Positions 1-10,500 of a stretch of 20,822 nucleotides of DNA are shown in pieces. The position numbers and the translations under genes were made by a program. The notes under the pieces are model-generated. The model saw only the letters and a program-made list of their open reading frames with translations. It had not been told where the DNA came from and did not search any database. Every line of letters begins with the position of its first letter. Position 1 is the stretch's first letter. This DNA comes from Mnemiopsis leidyi (Eukaryota > Ctenophora > Tentaculata > Lobata > Bolinopsidae), in assembly GCA_000226015.1 (NCBI GenBank), contig JH157001.1, forward strand, positions 123,372-144,193, given 5' to 3'.

Positions 1-362
1 AATAATAATACTATAATACTAATAGAATAGGGGTATGAAAATGAGTTATTATTTATAAAAGAAATGTCGTGCGACAAAAATGCTTTAATATGTCAGTACA
101 CTGTGTTATAATATAGAATTTATGAGATATTCATAATTATACATCCTTCGCAGACTGCCACTGATGAGATTATATAGTATTATATACGCTTTGTCCGCGG
201 TACTACTTTTTACTAACACTAAGACGTTTTTATTATGGACCTTATTAAATTCAAGTCAACACTGTCGTGTCTTAACAAAATCAAAGATTGTGTGTGCTTA
301 CACTCCGTATATAGTTAATACTAATCAAGTTTTAGCTTACCTTTAATGAACAGTCATTTCGA

Positions 363-1454
363 GCTGAAATCTGGCACACAGGTGTATATGATGACGTTAT
401 ATTCATCTAAGCATGTATCCTATCAATATAGGACATACATTTATCAGGCAACAGTTTGCAGCAAAAATGACGAGTTTTTCAGAAGCTAATTGTCACATAT
501 AATGGTTATAGGAACACAAATCCCCATTTACTTTCAACTAAGGACTGCAATAACAACAATAATAACAAGAATGAGCTTGCTTTTAATTAACTCAGTATTA
601 TGACGTGCTGTTATTTATTAAAATGTGACTTTGAAAAATATTTTGAATCACTCAGTAATTTTAACTAATGCTCGGTACTGCAGTCTATCTCCCTCTTACG
701 GGATTGGACAGTCAAGGCATTTATGTGATTGCAGAATCTCTTAAAGCTCATGAGTGTGCCAACGTACAGTAAAAATGACCTGCTGATTGTTAGCCCATAA
801 TTTTTCTCAACTTGCGAATAAATCTTTGTGGTAGCAGATATCTTGGCATAATCAACAGGTCTTGATACTAGGCTATGGTTAAGGTAGACAAAATGACTTG
901 CTCATTTGGTATACTTTTAGCGGGTTACGCAATACAGCTGAATTTTGGCACTTATCAAGTTAATTTGGACCCCGATTGTATGTGTATGGGATATCACATG
1001 GATATCATCTGTATTTGTTGTTTGCCTCATACTCATGGATCTGGAAATTCATACTCATGAATCTGGAAACTTTATTCATCCCTGTTCGAGTCCCACCTTG
1101 GCTATGGAATCACTGTTTGGGGTGCTACCCTTCAGGAGAAATCTTGTGATAGTGTATTTATAACACAGAAGCATAGCATATGTTTACTGTTTGGCAATTT
1201 GGAAGCGTACCTGGGGTCCATAAAATGGCTAGTCTCTCACTGGTAGACAACTTATTATGCTCAAATAACAGACAAAAATGGCTGTTTTGCTGAATTTTGG
1301 CACATATAGGAACTAAATAAAGTCATTGAGAACTAAAAATAGTCTGTCAGCACTTGACATCAATATTTCAGATAGGCCATTCTGATCATACATTTCATGA
1401 CCTCTCAATTGGTTCGATTTAGTCAAAAAGTGGTCTGCTGATTTTTGGCACACA
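363..1454 (+). repeat. Diverged dispersed repeat, at least four copies
   Basis: The core GCTGAATTTTGGCAC recurs with changes at 363-381, 937-951, 1289-1306 and 1437-1454. Upstream of the core, several copies carry a partner motif resembling ACAAAAATGRCCTGCTG (near 768, 887, 1271 and 1426). Spacing is irregular (about 570, 350 and 150 bases), so this is not a simple tandem array. It may be a decayed repeat family or remnants of an old satellite. I do not recognise it. Confidence 0.45.
1028..1071 (+). repeat. 22-bp direct duplication
   Basis: Two adjacent 22-base copies (1028-1049 and 1050-1071) share the core ACTCATG and ATCTGGAAA and differ at only a few positions. It is a short local duplication with no visible function. 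Confidence 0.6.
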
Positions 1455-1915
1455 GTTTAAACAGCCATGAGTCACAACATACTAAAGTTAGGAACATCGT
1501 TCTTTCAAAATATGATTGATTTATCCTTTTACTGTAACCTTAGAGAAGTGCGCTAAGGGCATCTGCCTATGCAATCTTCTTCGGTTGACTCAGCCGAATG
1601 ACCGGGAAACCGTGATTGAGGGTTAAATGAGGAGGGTCTCCCTTAAAAGATATAGAATCTTCCAGGGGCCCCTTCAGTATAACTGTAAAAGCCTGGGTAC
1701 AGGTGTAACAAATACAAAATACAACTACCTTAGAGAATTCGAGTACTATCACTCTATGAGCATCTCTGACTTTTCCCTAGGTAAAGGCACCTGACTATGA
1801 AAAATGTCAAATTCAGCTAAAACGCCCACTTAAAAAACATCTCGGACTGCTAATTATTGTTATGACAGTTATCTTCCTGCTTTAAGTATATTCCAAATTA
1901 TACACTTGTTCAACC

Positions 1916-1927
1916 TTTATTCCTTAG
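1916..1927 (+). promoter_or_regulatory. Candidate 3' splice site (leader intron or trans-splice) before TRAPPC9
   Basis: A pyrimidine-rich run ending TTCCTTAG stands 55 bases before the TRAPPC9 ATG. It could end a 5' UTR intron or accept a spliced leader. There is no transcript evidence here, so this remains a sequence-only candidate. Confidence 0.35.
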
Positions 1928-1982
1928 GATGTAAATGTGCCATAAGATTAGGCTACATGTCTGTGTCCTAAAGACATAAAAG

Positions 1983-4900
1983 ATGAACCAATCTCTAGCA
2001 TCCCGGGTTGATTTCAACACAAAATGTGACAACAGCTCCAGGCTTCATATAATTCTCCTGCCAGTTGGCCATGTTGATGAAAATTTTCTAAACGAAGTTC
2101 CTGCAGAGTTGAGTAAAGTACCCTTACCTAATCGCAATCAGCTGAGTGCTAAATTTGTGCTCCAGTCTCAGCCACTTCTCACTGATTGGAGTGATGTACA
2201 ATACTATCGCAGACCTATTGGTTTACTTTGCATTACACATGTTAATGTTGATTCCAATCTTTCTGTGATCCTTCCTCAGTACGAAAAAATTAAACGAAGA
2301 ATGGACAGTACAGTGATAGATTCCAGATGCATCATATTCAGTGAAGATTCCATAATGCTCCCTGCTGATTGCATTAGACCAGATATTATGGTTATTCAGT
2401 ATAATGGGGATGTCAATTCTGTTCATTGTGAAGAGCTTACAGCACTTATTGGTGAATTTACACAAGCATTATATTCAGTTGTAGTCAGAAACACAATTGA
2501 AATGGGAGCTGAAAAGTACAACCCACAGCTCCTGTATAGTCCATACGAAAGAAGTAAATCTGGACTAGATGATGGGAAAATGGGACGCAAAAGAATTCAA
2601 GCAAGACATAAAAAACACATGGGAGATATGTTTCTCATCATAGGAAAACCTGAAAAGGCCAATGAAAGCTATGAAGAAGCTGCTAGAAACCTAATCTCAA
2701 TTGGGGATAGCTTATGGACAGGAGCTGCTTATGAAGGTCAGTGTTGTGCTATAGCGAGGATGCTTCAATTGGAGGAAGCCGAATCGGCTTCTGCAATGGG
2801 TGGTGGCAAACAGCATTCATCTCAAGAGTCACTTAATAGTGTTTCATCTGAACCTGAATTAAAAAGTACTGAGAACCTTATCAGGTTGTTCAGAACAGGT
2901 ATAAATCACATGGAGAAGATTAGGGAAGCATCTTTGATAATGCTTGAAAGCACTCTGAAGTTCATCAGGTTGATGATAGATTTGGACTGTAAAAGGGAAG
3001 CTTGTGTCATTCTTAATTCAGAAATATTTTATTGTTATGATGACCTAACTCCTGTAGAAAAGTTGCAATTTTTCTGCACTGTTGCATTGTTGTATGAACA
3101 AATGGGTATGCACAGAAAATATAGTTACTTTTTGCGGAGAGCTGCATTAGAATCAATACATGAGAAGATGTTGTCAAGAGCATATACAATCTCATCTTCT
3201 TTACTGTGTAATGTCATTGAAAGATATGGCGTTGTTCCAGGTACCCAAAGTGCACATGGTTGGCCCCAGCTTCAAAAACTTGTTCTCGATGATCTCATTT
3301 CAACCAGTGATAAGTTAGCAAACAGTGATAGTGTTGTCAAGTATGGTATGTGCTTGCTGCAAAACTTCTATTTTCACCTTGATCATGATGATCAACTTCG
3401 TATTCTTAATCTGATATTTAAGAATAATACCAGGCTTGGCCAGGATATGATTGAAGCACCAAACATACCTGCTTGTAAGAAGATTGTGATAAAACCTTTG
3501 GGACCATCCCTTGAGCCTCGGGTTAACAAGCAAACCAGCAGCATCTTTATTTTCAACCCCAATGCTGGTAAGGGCAAAGAAGAAACACAAGTAAATTGGG
3601 TATGTGATGAATTTGGGGAAGTTCTTGTGAGGCTTGAAAATCCCATCCTGCACTCATTGCAGTTGTTTGACATAAGATGCATAGTCGAAGGAGGTGCAGC
3701 AGAATGCTATCCAAGCACTATAACTATTTATCCAAAACAAACTGTTGACATAGTACTTACTGTGAAACCTAGGCAACCAGGAACATTGAAATTAGTTGGA
3801 ATAAAACTCCAATTATGTGGCGTTCCATCACACTTCAGTGTTACGTGTGCTGAGACCATATCAGTTTCAAAACCTTTACCTCTTCTTGTTTTGAAATCAG
3901 ATATTCCTTCCACACTGTCTCTATATGAGGGTGAGGAAACGAAACTGTCTTTTAGGATTGCAAATAACAGCATCTTTCCTATTGAGCACCTCAATGTCAT
4001 TGATAACTGTTCCAGAGCTGGTTCTGTCTTTAAGTATAGTACAGCACCACTTCCACTTCTTCCTGGATCATTTTCTGATATAAAAATTCATATCAATACA
4101 AAGATAGGTCATGAACGAAGGGCTGAATGCTTTGATAATAGACCTCACAGAACCAAACGTGGAACCATCTATGAAAACTCTTCAGAGTTTGAAAGTGAGG
4201 ATGCTCCAATTGTAAGACGTGCTAGGCAGAATAAAGTCGAGAATGTATTCGTCGAGGAAAACTTTGCACTTAGCTTCAGATACTATGACAATGAGAAAAA
4301 ATACTATCGACAGCTTGATGTCAATTTTTCCACTCAAATTAATCTTCTTTATCAGCTTGCGGGTTATTCTATCTCTCAGCATCTGTCAGATAGCAACAAA
4401 TGTCAAATGCATCTTTCTTTAGCATCTCTGTGTCCCCAAAGAATGGAGCTAACTGTTGCCGGAATTTCTCACCATGTCGATTCTGGTGAACTGTTTGCTA
4501 AAGATGTTGCTCTGGACAGAGTAGATACCTGTGAAAACATCCCCACATGCCATCATAGAGTCAAGTTTTCTGATCTTCTTGATCCTGACTTCAAGTATGT
4601 AAGTTGGAGAGTTGCTGAGAGACATGGAAAAATAAATGTGATTGAGTCAGTCACTCAATACACTGATCTCATGAATGCGTTGAAAGAAAAAGTTATTATA
4701 TCATGTAAGGTGCTAAATGGATCTTATGGTGAGAAAACTCATAAAGTTTGCCTTGGAACCCCAATAACCTTATCAATATCAATAAAGAATGCTTCTTCTG
4801 AACCTGTGAACTCACTACTCTTGTTTGTACGAGCTTTTTATGAAGGATCCTCTGCTTTCAAAAAGGTGTGTGATATTCCCTTTATTGGCACAAGAGACTG

Positions 4901-5219
4901 CTGCATTGAATTTCTAGGGCCTCACTCAATGGTGTCGCACGAGTTTAGTCTCCTGCCAATGAATTTAGGGAGCTTCTCTGTCGAAGTTGGTGCATGTCAG
5001 TTACCTCCCCCAAGTGAAACAGCTTCTTGTACTATCCAATACAGTAATCAACAGCGTGCTACTGAAGTAGACTCTGGAACCGTCGAAGATGAGCATCTTG
5101 AAAGTCCAATCATTCCCAGAAAAATCATTATGCAATACCTTAACGATGGCTTACCTCCTCCTAAATACATGGAAAACTGGAAAATGAGACCTTCTTTGCA
5201 GTTTGAAATTTGTAACTGA
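1983..5219 (+). CDS. TRAPPC9: TRAPPC9 (NIBP/Trs120 homologue), TRAPPII complex subunit
   Basis: This single open frame of 1078 residues fits TRAPP subunit 9 (Trs120 in yeast, NIBP in mammals; about 1150 residues in human). The protein is a structural subunit of TRAPPII, which tethers vesicles at the Golgi and endosomes and helps activate Rab GTPases. The N-terminus (residues 21-90, including LHIILLPVGHVDENF and RRPIGLLCITHV) matches the family's first domain. Residues 211-255 (KHMGDMFLIIGKPEKANESY onward) match the conserved TPR-like segment. A Ser/Glu-rich low-complexity loop lies at about 270-295. From about residue 535 the protein becomes beta-rich, with Ig-like repeats (EVLVRLENP, RIANNSIFPIEHLNV, ISIKNASSEPVNSLL), as expected for Trs120. 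The ATG at 1983 opens the frame just before the conserved first strand. It is unusual in having no coding intron. PRMT7 follows 407 bases downstream on the same strand. Confidence 0.9.
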   Translation: MNQSLASRVDFNTKCDNSSRLHIILLPVGHVDENFLNEVPAELSKVPLPNRNQLSAKFVLQSQPLLTDWSDVQYYRRPIGLLCITHVNVDSNLSVILPQYEKIKRRMDSTVIDSRCIIFSEDSIMLPADCIRPDIMVIQYNGDVNSVHCEELTALIGEFTQALYSVVVRNTIEMGAEKYNPQLLYSPYERSKSGLDDGKMGRKRIQARHKKHMGDMFLIIGKPEKANESYEEAARNLISIGDSLWTGAAYEGQCCAIARMLQLEEAESASAMGGGKQHSSQESLNSVSSEPELKSTENLIRLFRTGINHMEKIREASLIMLESTLKFIRLMIDLDCKREACVILNSEIFYCYDDLTPVEKLQFFCTVALLYEQMGMHRKYSYFLRRAALESIHEKMLSRAYTISSSLLCNVIERYGVVPGTQSAHGWPQLQKLVLDDLISTSDKLANSDSVVKYGMCLLQNFYFHLDHDDQLRILNLIFKNNTRLGQDMIEAPNIPACKKIVIKPLGPSLEPRVNKQTSSIFIFNPNAGKGKEETQVNWVCDEFGEVLVRLENPILHSLQLFDIRCIVEGGAAECYPSTITIYPKQTVDIVLTVKPRQPGTLKLVGIKLQLCGVPSHFSVTCAETISVSKPLPLLVLKSDIPSTLSLYEGEETKLSFRIANNSIFPIEHLNVIDNCSRAGSVFKYSTAPLPLLPGSFSDIKIHINTKIGHERRAECFDNRPHRTKRGTIYENSSEFESEDAPIVRRARQNKVENVFVEENFALSFRYYDNEKKYYRQLDVNFSTQINLLYQLAGYSISQHLSDSNKCQMHLSLASLCPQRMELTVAGISHHVDSGELFAKDVALDRVDTCENIPTCHHRVKFSDLLDPDFKYVSWRVAERHGKINVIESVTQYTDLMNALKEKVIISCKVLNGSYGEKTHKVCLGTPITLSISIKNASSEPVNSLLLFVRAFYEGSSAFKKVCDIPFIGTRDCCIEFLGPHSMVSHEFSLLPMNLGSFSVEVGACQLPPPSETASCTIQYSNQQRATEVDSGTVEDEHLESPIIPRKIIMQYLNDGLPPPKYMENWKMRPSLQFEICN

Positions 5220-5626
5220 CTGTTGTACTAGAGTATTTAAATCTTTAGTGTTGAAGATCTATATTGTGTGCTTGACTGATGAACATTTTGTGTTTTTAAT
5301 TTTTACAGATGTAAGAACTTGTTGACTTAAATATGATTTCTGTAGATGTACTTTAAATCAAATTTTGTCTTAACTTAATTGTAAAGTATCTAATCTGTTG
5401 GTTGGGCACTTTGAGGTATCATTTAAGGTGGAAATTGATGTTTAACGTTGTCGAAGCCGAGTTTGCAAATTTGCCTAATAAACAGTAGCTCTCAAAAATG
5501 TTAAACGAAATGTGCTATTGAGTTTCAAAGGTTGTAACTTGTTCCTAGTTTCTTTCAAAAATTGCTGAATAAGATTATGTCCCGTGTTTGTAGACCTATA
5601 AATAACCTGCCATAACTTGGCTTAGC
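5220..5626 (+). other. TRAPPC9 3' UTR and TRAPPC9-PRMT7 spacer
   Basis: This 407-base, A+T-rich spacer contains an AATAAA at 5477-5482 that suits the TRAPPC9 poly(A) site. A splice-acceptor-like GTTTGTAG ends at 5593, 33 bases before the PRMT7 ATG. There is no coding sequence. The gap of about 110 bases between poly(A) signal and acceptor is short for separate promoters and typical of trans-spliced operons. Confidence 0.6.
5477..5482 (+). promoter_or_regulatory. Poly(A) signal AATAAA for TRAPPC9
   Basis: A canonical AATAAA hexamer lies 258 bases after the TRAPPC9 stop, with no competing AATAAA closer to the stop. Cleavage would be expected some 15-30 bases further on. Confidence 0.55.
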
Positions 5627-7384
5627 ATGACATACATCGATGAAATTTTGACAAATGGACATGCTGGAATGTTGAATGATCAACACCGACATCAAGCATA
5701 CAGATCTGCTATTCATAAAGCCATCAAAGAGTTCCACAAAAAGAACGAATCAGTGAGATTATTGGACATTGGGGCTGGATCTGGTCTACTTACATTGTAT
5801 GCTGCTGAAGCTGGAGCAGACTTTATTATGGCTTGTGAGAGTAATGTGACTATGGCAAATATTGCACGCACTGTAATATCAGACAATAGATATAAGTTTA
5901 GAAACTCTACTAAGATTTCCATTGAAGCTGTCTCCTCTTGTGATTTAGACCGGTTGTACCCAGAATTCAGACAAAGTTTCAATATTATAGTCAGTGAGAT
6001 ATATGACAGTGAGCTTATTGGAGAAGGATGTCTCATCACATACAAACATGCACTCTCAAATCTCGCATCCAGCAACTGTGTGTTCATACCAGCTAGAGCA
6101 ACACTTTTTGCTCAACCTATTTTCTCAGCTACTTTAGATAATTACTGCTGTATACCATCTACAAGTAACAAGTCAGAACAGCAAACTCGAGTTAGTTTAG
6201 GAATGCCTTGGGAGATGCATATCGATAAAGTTGCAGATGTTCAACTTGGGGAGGAATTGCAGTTATGGCAGTGGGAGTTTTCCCTAGAACAAGAAAAATT
6301 TTGGAAAGGCTGTCAGAATGTTTCCATACCCAATGATAAACAATGTAATGGTGTAATTGTGTGGTGGAAAAGCTATATAGATGCAGAAAATTGGATTTCA
6401 ACTGCTCCCAGCGCTCACAAAGACTTCCAGGAATTTAGAGATCACTGGATGCCACTATTCTATCCAATATGCAACCTGAGCAGTGACATTCACCTGACAG
6501 TCGATATCTCTGATCTCAACATTGACATTAGACACACTAAGTGTGATAACTGTGTCACATCAGGAGATATTAATGTCTTGCCTCTGGAAATGATAAACTA
6601 TAGGTACCTTGGATACATGAACTGTTTACAGTTAAATGAAGCATACTACAAGTGTTTAAACGAGCTTTCTCATGGCTGCAAAGACAATGTTTTCTATGTA
6701 GGACCGGCTAGTGCACTGCCTGGTTTAATTGAAAAGAAATTAGCATGTCAAGTCAAGACTGTACCGATTAAAGAATTGCCTAACAAGTTAGTTGAGTGTA
6801 AAGAAGCGGTTGTTTTAGATAATTGCTACGATCCCTTCTCACTTACATCTGTCTCCTTCTATTACAGAAGACAAACTCTCGAAAGATCCCTCTCATATCA
6901 TAACATACATCTCGTCCCAAACAGAGTTGTTTTGTTGGTGACTCTTGTTGAATCCTCACAACTATCAAACAGAGCATTGTCACCCAACACCATCGACGGG
7001 TTTGATATTTCATCCTTCAGCAATTCAGTACGGAAGTGCCTAAATGGAACTACAGGAGATGATATGTTTGATCCAGTGTTTCCATGGGAATATGACTACA
7101 AATCTCTGTGTTTTCCAACTAAACTGCCATCATTTCACCAATGTGGGAAACACTTCTCGGTTTCCGTTAAAATCTCAGATGGCGGAATTGTCACTAATGC
7201 GCTGTTTTCCTTGGGCTATTATTTTGGAGAAACTTTCATACACTTTAGTGACTCTGATTATTTTAATAAGGTGGACTGCTATACTTTTGTCGATAGATTC
7301 ACGGTGGCAAAAGGGGACATAGTTGTTTTTGATTTTGAAGTATTAAATTGTCAGATTGTTTCCTTTAAAACTGCAAAATCATAA
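5627..7384 (+). CDS. PRMT7: PRMT7, protein arginine N-methyltransferase 7
   Basis: This 585-residue single-exon frame matches PRMT7, the type III arginine methyltransferase that makes omega-N-monomethylarginine on histones, splicing factors and other proteins using S-adenosylmethionine. Visible catalytic elements are the SAM-binding motif I LLDIGAGSGLL (about residues 45-55), the post-I acidic residue in MACES (about 71), and the double-E loop SEIYDSELIGEG (about 123-134, glutamates 124 and 133). The HW of the THW loop lies in FRDHWMPLFYP (about 270-280). A second, degenerate methyltransferase-like half follows (about 350-585) and lacks an intact glycine-rich motif or double-E loop, as in animal PRMT7. 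Human PRMT7 is about 692 residues. This start lacks roughly 23 N-terminal residues of the human form, and an in-frame TAA at 5600-5602 blocks simple extension. A short upstream exon is possible. No coding introns are seen. Confidence 0.88.
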   Translation: MTYIDEILTNGHAGMLNDQHRHQAYRSAIHKAIKEFHKKNESVRLLDIGAGSGLLTLYAAEAGADFIMACESNVTMANIARTVISDNRYKFRNSTKISIEAVSSCDLDRLYPEFRQSFNIIVSEIYDSELIGEGCLITYKHALSNLASSNCVFIPARATLFAQPIFSATLDNYCCIPSTSNKSEQQTRVSLGMPWEMHIDKVADVQLGEELQLWQWEFSLEQEKFWKGCQNVSIPNDKQCNGVIVWWKSYIDAENWISTAPSAHKDFQEFRDHWMPLFYPICNLSSDIHLTVDISDLNIDIRHTKCDNCVTSGDINVLPLEMINYRYLGYMNCLQLNEAYYKCLNELSHGCKDNVFYVGPASALPGLIEKKLACQVKTVPIKELPNKLVECKEAVVLDNCYDPFSLTSVSFYYRRQTLERSLSYHNIHLVPNRVVLLVTLVESSQLSNRALSPNTIDGFDISSFSNSVRKCLNGTTGDDMFDPVFPWEYDYKSLCFPTKLPSFHQCGKHFSVSVKISDGGIVTNALFSLGYYFGETFIHFSDSDYFNKVDCYTFVDRFTVAKGDIVVFDFEVLNCQIVSFKTAKS

Positions 7385-7585
7385 ATTTCACGATTTTTGA
7401 TTTATCGAAATTTGATTAAATGCTTCATGCTTTCTTACTTGTTAACTTTTCAAAAGTTATTGCTGGTCTTTAAGAATAATTAATCAATTCGAGATCTTGT
7501 CCAGATAAAACTATCTACATTCGATGCATTTAAGCATTGCACGTCACAGTGATTTGCACAACAGGAATGAAGAAGGTGCCAAAGT
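7385..7585 (+). other. PRMT7 3' UTR and short spacer to SUPT20
   Basis: About 200 bases separate the PRMT7 stop from the chosen SUPT20 start. An ATTAAA variant poly(A) signal sits at 7415-7420, and a CACAACAG acceptor-like site ends at 7564. There is no room for a long independent promoter. Confidence 0.5.
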
Positions 7586-10500
7586 ATGGACAGAAGCTGC
7601 CCCAAAAGAAGGAAAACGAAAAAGATCGTATCGTAAGTATTTTTTAAATTTTTAGCCTGGAAAGTTAGAAGTTAACACAATCGACACATTTTGTTAGTAA
7701 ATTTACCATTGAGATTTTATCTGCCGTGTTAACATATACATTCTGTTTCAGTGATGGTGATGTTAAGAAATATCTCGGCAACAATGACTGCGACCCTACT
7801 GAAAAGGTAAACTGTTACAAACTGTTTGCTCCACTTTATGATATCACATCTACTGTCGAGGTCCATTCTAGGGGTTCCATGTTTCTAGACCACAAATTCC
7901 ACATGAACCCCCTATTTTATTCGTGTTTTGAAGTATTAACTTCTTGCAAAACGCCATCTAAAGGTCCGTATTCCAGATACTACACCTAACGAAAGTTCCA
8001 GAGGGCTGGGAACCGGGACTCATGCTGAGTTTGTATCACGACGGTTTTACCGTCAACATTCCACCGGACTCCAAACTGGCGTCTCAGAAAGTCGCTTATG
8101 ACGAGACTGACTTTATAAGGTAGGCACTTGTGACTGGTTTTCTTCTGGTTGGAATGTGGCTATTTTACATGAATACGTCCTAATCGTTTATTATATCCTT
8201 GACAATGAGTATTCTATGATTCTTCTAAACGCAAGAAAGGTACATTATAGCGTCGAGAAAACTCCTACATAAAAAGGGTTTCTGTACAGAGTACGTTAAA
8301 ATAGTTTCTGTGCAGGATAACATTATAAAATCTACAGGAATATCGAGCAAGGAGACATTCCTGACCAACTTGTTCCTCTACTGGAAGACGTGACTCTGAT
8401 TGACAACAAGCTGGTAACTACCATCACCGACTACCGGGGATTCCCGCGTCCCGGTTCCACGCAACCTTACACCCTGGACTTTCCTATCACAACCCACCAT
8501 GTCCTCAGCAGATCTACCCAGGTTTTTTATGTCAATCTCAGCAATGTGTTGTGGCTGATACTGGTGTTGTATCTGATATTATGATCATGTTAACGCCTTA
8601 AAGTTAACGCCTTAAAGTTAACGCCTTAAAGTCAGTTTTGACACATAAGTATTTCAGAGTTTAGTCCTTGAGCTTTATGACTCGCTCGGAGAGTCTCTTC
8701 CTTTTGATCAGCTGACCAAACTGGAGAATTACTTACTGATGTTGAACAATCCGCCTTTGTGTCTCGATACCAGCACGCAGGTCAATAACATTTAAGTTTC
8801 TGCTTAATCTTTGACTTTTTAATCAGTTATTCATCGCGAAATTCTTCGGATTGAGAATCAGTTTTTTCTGTTAAACTGCGAATTCTCACTAGGTATTTGA
8901 AGTAAAAAACGACATACACTCAAGTCAAAACCAACTAAACAATGCTGCTGTGCGACGATTAATTAAGGAATCAAACAAGTCAGATAGTATCAATGTCTTG
9001 TCCGATATCGTAGCCGAAATGAGTCTTGTTATTCAGCATGGAAAAAGGGACAACCCTAACTTTCACAGGTCAGTCAGTGAAATTTCCATTCAGTCATTAC
9101 ATTCAGTCAGTCGATCCGTCCATAGTAAGTTAGTCAGTAAATCTGTCAGTCAATAAGTATTTTTTGTCAGTAATCTTAGCGCTTATGTACATATTTTATT
9201 AAACATTTCAGTTCGAAAGATAGTTCAGTAGACGGAAAATTAGGTAAGCTAAAGATCTCATCTGACGCGAAGCCCCCGAATTTTCTTAACGAAATTCTGG
9301 ATCTTTGTAAAGAAAAGTTAAATCGTTCGGTGAGTAGCGAGTAAATATGTAACATTGTGATTAGTGAGTTCAAGTTTAACATTGTAAGAAGTAAGTTCAG
9401 GTCTTAAATTGTGAGTAGTGAATACAAGTTTTACATTGTGAGCTGTAGTGAATACAACTTTAACATTTTGTGTACATTTTCAGTACTGATTTCTCCTTCT
9501 TCTTGTGTACAAAAGAAATTGAGATATTTAATTTTTTTTCAGCTGAGTCCCAGGTCGGCTGGGGTGCCACTACAAAATCTACCACATCTCAAACCAGCTC
9601 CCTTCATCACCAACACAAAACACCCCGGAGGACCCGTCGGGACGCCGCAAACTCCTGCCCCAAGCGCAAGCGGTGCAGTAGTTATGACACCAATGTCCCC
9701 AAACATTCCACAAAAGCAGCCTACTGCTGTTCACAGCATGAGTAGTCCGCTCGGTCCTGGATCTCAACCTCCTAACATGGTCCATCAACCTCCGTCTTCA
9801 ATACAGGCTCCTAAAAATGTAGCGGCTGTGAGCAGGATGCCTATGGATCCCGTAAGATATCTGCATTTTTAAGTGGATTATTTTTAATTTTTTCACCATC
9901 ATTTAAGTTTATTGACATGAATAAAACAACTTAACTTGTTCTTAACTTGAGTAAAAGGATCTCCTACTTTCAGAGCAAACCGGTGAGAGGACCATACACG
10001 CCCCCAGGCTACATCGTACCAGCGCAACAGATAAACCCCGCCGCGCAGCGCCCCGCACAACAGGTTAGCTACGTGCTGACTTCTCCAACAATCGCACTTT
10101 CATAATTATTTTCAGGACTGCAAACTTTCTATACAAACTGAGGTAGAACGAAGAAAGAATCCACAGCGTCCATATTGTACAATTTCCCTTCTCTAATTGT
10201 TTTTTTTCAGCGGATGTCAGTGCCAATGATGCCGATGGGTTCTCAACCTCAAAACCAAATAATGGCTCAGCCCGGAGGAATGATAATGCATATGTCACAG
10301 CCTCAGCAACTAAGGCCTGTCAGCAGTGCTGTGAGTCACGGTTTTACTTCTCTTGTTTATTTTCTTTCGAATTCTGATCCAAGATCTTGCATTTTCCACT
10401 TATGACATTCTTTCGTCAATGATTAAGGGCTCTTATATCTTCTTGTCGCAGGGCCGTATCGATCAGTCGATGAACAATCCTCGGCCGAATGCAGGTGTGT

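Larger units (their letters stand above)
1..1982. other. Gene-free left flank with diverged repeats
   Basis: I see no supported coding exon on either strand. The open frames here are short, lack family motifs and have no coherent splice partners. The stretch is A+T rich and carries scattered copies of a degenerate motif (separate entry) and a 22-bp direct duplication. The last 55 bases before the TRAPPC9 ATG include a pyrimidine-rich stretch ending in TTAG at 1921-1927, which looks like a 3' splice site. The TRAPPC9 promoter and any 5' leader exon probably lie in this region, but I cannot place them. Confidence 0.6.

Noticed and set aside
1084..1098. GTTCGAGTCCCACC resembles a tRNA B box
   Set aside because: The T stem does not pair and there is no A box or acceptor stem upstream, so it is not a tRNA gene. 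A tRNA-derived SINE remnant cannot be supported.
1567..1752. 61-residue minus-strand open frame
   Set aside because: No family motif, no splice partners and no start context; a chance frame.
3315..3682. Overlapping antisense frames within TRAPPC9
   Set aside because: They are shadows of a clearly coding frame, with no motif or independent signal.
5595..5603. CTATAAATA, TATA-box-like, just before PRMT7
   Set aside because: A start site about 30 bases downstream would fall on the ATG itself, leaving no leader; in A+T-rich DNA it is expected by chance.
7567..7632. Alternative SUPT20 start at 7567 (MKKVPKYGQ frame)
   Set aside because: It is out of phase with exon 2, whose frame is fixed by DGDVKKYLGNNDCDPTEK. 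The ATG at 7586 is in phase and gives the PKRRK-type N-terminus seen in the family.
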